Source of the DNA: JAVVEW01 sp032251045
GTDB lineage: Bacteria; Pseudomonadota; Gammaproteobacteria; Methylococcales; Methylomonadaceae
Assembly: GCA_032251045.1 (NCBI GenBank)
Contig: JAVVEW010000043.1
Location: 1-19,748, forward strand
Reading direction: 5' to 3'
Length of the DNA stretch: 19,748 nucleotides
The notes beneath the pieces are model-generated. The model made no database searches, was not told the DNA's origin, and saw only the letters and a program-made list of their open reading frames with translations. Made by a program: the position numbers and the translations under genes. Of the stretch, positions 16,062 through 19,748 are shown in pieces. Within the stretch, counting starts at the first letter, position 1. Each line of letters starts with the position of its first letter.

Positions 16062-16351
16062 AAATTGACCCAGTTTTAATCAAAACGCAGATAAAATTTT
16101 AATATCAATAGCTTACAGATTATTCCTAAGCCTTTTTAGCATCTTTTTCTGCTAACTTAGGCTCTTTCAGGCATCTGCCGCCATTGATGTGTGAAAGTCA
16201 AATTAGCCGGCCCCGCCTCCCGATACTTAACGATGCGACAATATGCCACATTTTCTTAAGCGGAATCATGCACTAACATTGACGCTAACTTTTCTGGTCA
16301 CAGATCGTTACAGCGAAAAGTTGCGTAATATCCTTCCTAAAAAATACTCAT

Positions 16352-16386
16352 AACGGCTTGGTGATCTTCACCCGGCCGTTTTTTTT
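16352..16386 (+). terminator. Strong Rho-independent terminator without an obvious upstream gene
   Basis: AACGGC (16352-16357) pairs with GCCGTT (16375-16380), and an inner stem GGTGA/TCACC closes a small loop. A run of eight T follows from 16379. The nearest plus-strand gene ends about 390 bp upstream, which leaves room for an unannotated transcript. Confidence 0.8.
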
Positions 16387-16468
16387 ATCCGCCATTCGCT
16401 CCGCCTTGCCTGGACCATTCACCGCATCCTGTCCGCCACCTTACAAAATCGCGATGTCGCTGACCCGG

Positions 16469-16477
16469 TGCTATGAT
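16469..16477 (+). promoter_or_regulatory. Extended -10 promoter of the ABC permease gene
   Basis: TGCTATGAT matches the TGn plus TATAAT-like extended -10 form. It is about 45 bp before the permease ATG, giving a leader of about 38 nt. No good -35 is seen. Confidence 0.45.
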
Positions 16478-16521
16478 GGTCTATTTAGCAAACCGCAACG
16501 CACAGGCTTATCAATCCCATC

Positions 16522-17298
16522 ATGACCACCCCGCTGAATTATCACATCGCCTTTCGCACCCTGGTATTCAAGGAAATCCGCAGATTTTTACGCATCTGGC
16601 CGCAAACGTTATTACCGCCGGCAATCACCACCACGCTGTATTTTCTGATTTTCGGCAAACTGATCGGCGAGCGCATCGGCCCGATTGGTGACGTCAGTTA
16701 CATGCGTTATATCGTGCCCGGAGTGATTCTGATGTCGGTGATCAGCCATTCTTACGCCAATGTGGTGTCATCGTTTTATTCCACCAAGTTTCAGCGCCAT
16801 ATCGAGGAATTGCTGGTCTCTCCAGTGCCCAATTGGGTGATTTTGAGCGGCTATGTGGTTGGCGGCATCGCCCGGGGCGTGCTGGTCGGTCTGGTGGTGG
16901 CGATGATTGCCTGGTTCCTGGGCGACTTGCCGCTGGTCGCGCCTTTGCTTGCCATGCTGGTGATGGTCATGACCGCAACCTTGTTCTCCCTGGCTGGATT
17001 TATCAACGCGGTGTTCGCCGACAGCTTTGACGACATTGCTATTATCCCAAGTTTTATATTGACGCCATTAAGCTATCTGGGCGGGGTGTTTTATTCGGTG
17101 TCCATGTTGCCGGACATCTGGCAGAAAATCTCCCTGTTCAACCCGATTCTGTACATGATCAACGCCTTTCGCTACAGCGCCATTGGTGTCAGTGATGTCG
17201 AGGTTAGCTGGGCGCTGTCAATCATCTGCGGCATGACGCTGCTGTTGGCCGGGTTTGCCCTGTGGCTGCTGCATAAGGGCGTCGGTATCAAGAACTGA
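16522..17298 (+). CDS. yadH: ABC-2 type transport permease (YadH family)
   Basis: A 258-residue inner-membrane protein, close to the 256 of E. coli YadH. About six hydrophobic segments are visible: around residues 32-50, 65-85, 115-138, 145-170, 180-200 and 230-250. The ABC-2 signature region PLSYLGGVFYSVSMLP and FNPILYMINAFRY are typical of this exporter subfamily. YadH-type permeases normally pair with a YadG ATPase encoded directly upstream, but no ATPase gene is within the window, so the partner must be elsewhere. Substrate unknown. The stop is only one base from the stop of the converging ktrB gene. Confidence 0.88.
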   Translation: MTTPLNYHIAFRTLVFKEIRRFLRIWPQTLLPPAITTTLYFLIFGKLIGERIGPIGDVSYMRYIVPGVILMSVISHSYANVVSSFYSTKFQRHIEELLVSPVPNWVILSGYVVGGIARGVLVGLVVAMIAWFLGDLPLVAPLLAMLVMVMTATLFSLAGFINAVFADSFDDIAIIPSFILTPLSYLGGVFYSVSMLPDIWQKISLFNPILYMINAFRYSAIGVSDVEVSWALSIICGMTLLLAGFALWLLHKGVGIKN

Positions 17299-17299
17299 T

Positions 17300-18667
17300 T
17301 CAACCAATCAATACATCGACTTTCGGATATTTGATGCGCTGCTGCTTCGGTACCGCAATAACATAGGCCAAGGTCAAAGGCCCCAGTCGTCCGGCAAACA
17401 TCACCAGCATAATCAGCAGCTGTGCCGGCGGGGTCAGCTGGCCGGTCAAGCCCCGGCTTAAGCCCACCGTGCCCAGCGCGGAAACCACTTCAAACACGCA
17501 ATCAAGCAACGGCGAAGGCATCAGCCAGGTCAGGATCAGGCTGGCAAAAAACGCCAGCATCGAAGAAATCACCATCACCGCCAAGGCTTTCATGACCAGT
17601 GCCTGCGGGATTGAGCGATAACCGACCGTAACCTGATCGTGTTGTCTTAAAAACGCATGCACAGCGACCATCACCACCATGATGGTGCCTAATTTAATGC
17701 CACTGGCGGTACTGACCGAGCCGCCGCCGATGAACATCAACATCAAGGTCAGCAAACTGCTGGCGTCGGTCAGGTGTTCAATAGGCAAGGTGTTGAAGCC
17801 GGCGGTGCGCGGGGTGACCGCCTGAAACCAGGCGGCGACCAGTTGGTCTTTCAAAGGTAATTGGCCCAAGGTGGCGGGGTTGGCGTGCTCAAACAGAAAA
17901 AACAGCGCCCAGCAGATCAGATTCAGCGTCAGCGTGCCGACAATCATCAACCGGCTGTAGCTGCGCAGTTTGCGCCAGCGCCCCCGGTTCAGGGTGATAT
18001 CCTGCAACACCACAAAGCCCAAGCCGCCGATGATGAACAACAAGGTGATAATCAGATTGACCGGAATATCACCCACATAACGGCTGAGGCTGTCCGCAGA
18101 CAGTGCGAAACCGGCGTTATTGAAGGCGGAAATGGTGTAGAAAACCCCCTGGTAAGCGGCTTGTGGCCAGCTCATGTCAAATGACCAGCGCCAGGTTAAC
18201 AAGAGCCAACCGATCAGCTCGATCAAACCGGCATACAGTAATACCGAGCGGGCTACCTGGCGGATACTGACAAAACTGGTTTGATTGAACGCTTCCAGCG
18301 CGATCAACTGTTGCCTAAGCCCTAAACGCTTACCAAGATTCAGCAAGGTCAGAATAGCAAAGGTCATAAATCCCAGGCCGCCGGCTTGAATCAGAAGAGC
18401 GATGACCAGTTGCCCGAACAGGGTGAAATGACTGCCGGTATCGACCACCACCAGCCCGGTTACCGTAACCGCCGAGCTGGCGGTAAACAAGGCTTCCAGC
18501 CAGCTTAATGGCGCGGTACGCGCCACATCCAGCTTCAGTAATCCACTGCCCAGCAAAATCAACACACCATAGCCGAATGCTAAAACACTGGGCGGGCTTG
18601 CGGTGCGCAGTCGCCGTTGCAACAGCAGCCATGCTCTTTTACTGCTATGACGCCAAAATCCGAACAC
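17300..18667 (-). CDS. ktrB: TrkH/KtrB family potassium uptake membrane subunit
   Basis: A 455-residue inner-membrane protein of the Trk/Ktr/HKT family, starting with GTG at 18667, three bases after the ktrA stop. It shows the four pore repeats with their filter glycines: SSAVTVTGLVVVDT (first), FYTISAFNNAGFALS (second), TPRTAGFNTLPIEH (third) and SALGTVGLSRGLTG (fourth), alternating with hydrophobic helices. The interrupted helix after the third repeat (IGGGSVSTASGIKLGTI) is the gate region of KtrB. The length suits KtrB (about 450) better than TrkH (about 480). With KtrA it should form a potassium, probably sodium-dependent, uptake system. It converges with the ABC permease gene. Confidence 0.92.
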   Translation of the reverse strand: MFGFWRHSSKRAWLLLQRRLRTASPPSVLAFGYGVLILLGSGLLKLDVARTAPLSWLEALFTASSAVTVTGLVVVDTGSHFTLFGQLVIALLIQAGGLGFMTFAILTLLNLGKRLGLRQQLIALEAFNQTSFVSIRQVARSVLLYAGLIELIGWLLLTWRWSFDMSWPQAAYQGVFYTISAFNNAGFALSADSLSRYVGDIPVNLIITLLFIIGGLGFVVLQDITLNRGRWRKLRSYSRLMIVGTLTLNLICWALFFLFEHANPATLGQLPLKDQLVAAWFQAVTPRTAGFNTLPIEHLTDASSLLTLMLMFIGGGSVSTASGIKLGTIMVVMVAVHAFLRQHDQVTVGYRSIPQALVMKALAVMVISSMLAFFASLILTWLMPSPLLDCVFEVVSALGTVGLSRGLTGQLTPPAQLLIMLVMFAGRLGPLTLAYVIAVPKQQRIKYPKVDVLIG

Positions 18668-18670
18668 GAC

Positions 18671-19321
18671 TTACAGCCGGGGCGCCAGCTGCGTCAAGGC
18701 GGTGCGGGTGCCGGCCAGAATCAGCGAATCACCGGCCTCCAGCACAAACTCATCAGACGGATTCGGCAGCAGTTGTTCATGACGCTTGACCAGAATCGCC
18801 GCCACTGATGCCGGGTCAGCGGGCAGTATTTCGCCCAGCCTTTTGCCTTCGGTGCTGTTGTTGATACCCACCTCGACCACATACTGACCACTGCCTAGGG
18901 ACATGTAATCGCGAATCACCGGATACGACAACAACAGCGCTGTGCGCCGGCCCATTTCCTCTTCCGGATGGATGATGCGGGTTACTCCTAACCGGTTCAG
19001 AATCAGATGATGCGAGGCCGACATGGCTTTCACCCAGATGGTTTCCACCTCCAGGTTCTTCAAATGCACCACGCCCAACAAGCTGGCGAGAATGTTTTCA
19101 CCGATGGCGACGATCACCGCGTCGAAATCGCCGAGATTCAATTCTGCCAGCGCCTTGCCATCGGTGATGTCGGCGATCATCATATGGGTGAGTTGATCGA
19201 CCAGATCCTCGGCGACTTTGGCATCGGAATCGACGCCGATCACATCGTGCCCCAGCTTGACCAGTTGCAAGGCCAAAGTCGCACCGAACCGGCCCAGGCC
19301 GATCACTGCATATTGCGCCAT
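18671..19321 (-). CDS. ktrA: KtrA/TrkA-type RCK regulatory subunit of potassium uptake
   Basis: A 216-residue cytoplasmic protein, the KtrA length with one TrkA-N plus one TrkA-C domain; TrkA has two of each. It begins MAQYAVIGLGRFGATLALQL, with the nucleotide-binding GLGRFG motif. VIGVDSD follows with the acidic ribose-binding residue, then a TrkA-C domain from about residue 135 (VIRDYMSLGSGQYVVEVGI to the C-terminal SLILAGTRTALTQL). It forms a ring that gates the KtrB channel in response to ATP/ADP or NAD(H). The ATG at 19321 is preceded by GAGG and lies 1 bp after the pntB stop, so pntB, ktrA and ktrB are likely one operon. Confidence 0.93.
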   Translation of the reverse strand: MAQYAVIGLGRFGATLALQLVKLGHDVIGVDSDAKVAEDLVDQLTHMMIADITDGKALAELNLGDFDAVIVAIGENILASLLGVVHLKNLEVETIWVKAMSASHHLILNRLGVTRIIHPEEEMGRRTALLLSYPVIRDYMSLGSGQYVVEVGINNSTEGKRLGEILPADPASVAAILVKRHEQLLPNPSDEFVLEAGDSLILAGTRTALTQLAPRL

Positions 19322-19322
19322 A

Positions 19323-19748
19323 TCAGCCTCGCAACGCCTGCTGAACCTGCTGCAAGGTCTGATTGGCATCACCGAACAGCATGCGGGTGTTGTCCTTGAC
19401 GAACAGCGGATTACCGACCCCGGCATAACCCGAAGCCATGCTGCGCTTCATCACGATACTGTTTTCACCGCGCCAGACTTCCAAAACCGGCATACCGGCG
19501 ATCGGGCTGTTCGGATCATCCAGCGCCGATGGGTTGACGATATCGTTGGCGCCGATCACCAGGGTGACATCGACATTCGGGAAATCCTCATTGATTTCAT
19601 CCATTTCAAAGACAATGTCATACGGCACTTTGGCTTCGGCCAGCAGCACGTTCATGTGCCCCGGCATACGCCCGGCCACCGGGTGAATGGCGAAACGCAC
19701 GGTTTTACCTTTATCGCGCAGGTATTTGGTGATTTCCGAGACCGTGTG
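19323..19748 (-). CDS. pntB: NAD(P) transhydrogenase beta subunit, C-terminal part (runs off the right edge)
   Basis: The last 141 residues of PntB, open to the window edge. It carries the NADP(H)-binding domain III signatures: VRFAIHPVAGRMPGHMNVLLAEA, DEINEDF, VTLVIGANDIVNPSA, DDPNSPIAGMPVLEVW and KRSMASGYAGVGNPLF. PntAB couples proton re-entry to hydride transfer from NADH to NADP+, supplying NADPH. The stop (TGA at 19325-19323) is one base from the ktrA ATG. The membrane domain and start lie outside the window. Confidence 0.96.
   Translation of the reverse strand, partial: HTVSEITKYLRDKGKTVRFAIHPVAGRMPGHMNVLLAEAKVPYDIVFEMDEINEDFPNVDVTLVIGANDIVNPSALDDPNSPIAGMPVLEVWRGENSIVMKRSMASGYAGVGNPLFVKDNTRMLFGDANQTLQQVQQALRG

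Larger units (their letters stand above)
15959..16521. other. 563-bp gene-free intergenic region
   Basis: I find no convincing protein gene or tRNA/rRNA here. In order the region holds three DnaA-box-type 9-mers (15981-16015), a weak hairpin-T terminator for the upstream operon (16039-16061), an AT-rich stretch (about 16056-16125), an imperfect hairpin with CCTAAG/CTTAGG arms (16125-16161), a strong Rho-independent terminator (16352-16386) and an extended -10 promoter (16469-16477). It may encode a small RNA or a DnaA-binding locus. Confidence 0.6.

Noticed and set aside
1..19748. Looked for CRISPR arrays, tRNA or rRNA genes, integrases and phage genes.
   Set aside because: None was recognised; the only mobile DNA supported is the MITE at 8124-8286.

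Overview
The window looks like a chromosomal segment of a mid-GC gammaproteobacterium. A methanotroph-like (Methylococcales-type) genome is a plausible guess but is not proven here. The support is an Entner-Doudoroff edd-eda pair, a prfB-lysS operon with the classical RF2 frameshift site, a TviB-type nucleotide-sugar dehydrogenase, and pntB followed by a KtrAB potassium system. Housekeeping genes dominate, with a few accessory insertions.

Layout. From 1 to about 11.7 kb nearly every gene is on the minus strand. Reading in the transcribed direction these are: deaD-type RNA helicase (11718-10042); prfB (9815-8717, in-frame UGA at codon 26 bypassed by +1 frameshifting); a broken Rpn/PD-(D/E)XK nuclease gene (8717-7682) split by a 163-bp MITE-like element with perfect 20-bp inverted ends; lysS (7652-6153); tviB (6088-4811); a terminator (about 4580-4556); a GGDEF diguanylate cyclase (4460-3570); a trypsin-like protease with a Calx-beta domain (3452-2256); and edd-eda (2033 to beyond base 1). 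From 11.97 to 15.96 kb lies a tightly overlapping plus-strand operon: an MTA/SAH deaminase, a GT4 glycosyltransferase and two tandem paralogous DxD glycosyltransferases.

A 563-bp gene-free stretch (15959-16521) holds three DnaA-box-type 9-mers, an AT-rich segment, a strong plus-strand terminator with no obvious gene in front of it, and an extended -10 promoter for an ABC-2 permease (YadH type) without its ATPase. That permease converges with a minus-strand pntB-ktrA-ktrB operon at the right edge.

Points of most interest: (i) the nested disruption prfB-[rpn-[MITE]-rpn]-lysS; (ii) an internal ATG with a near-perfect Shine-Dalgarno sequence inside the surviving 3' part of rpn, which would give an 88-residue C-terminal protein reminiscent of the gene-within-gene Rpn-small proteins of E. 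coli; (iii) the DnaA-box cluster and orphan terminator near 16 kb; (iv) a cysteine-free protease with no signal peptide that looks like an unconventional secretion substrate. I saw no clearly new multi-gene system. The Rpn locus and the 16-kb intergenic region are the best candidates for undescribed biology.
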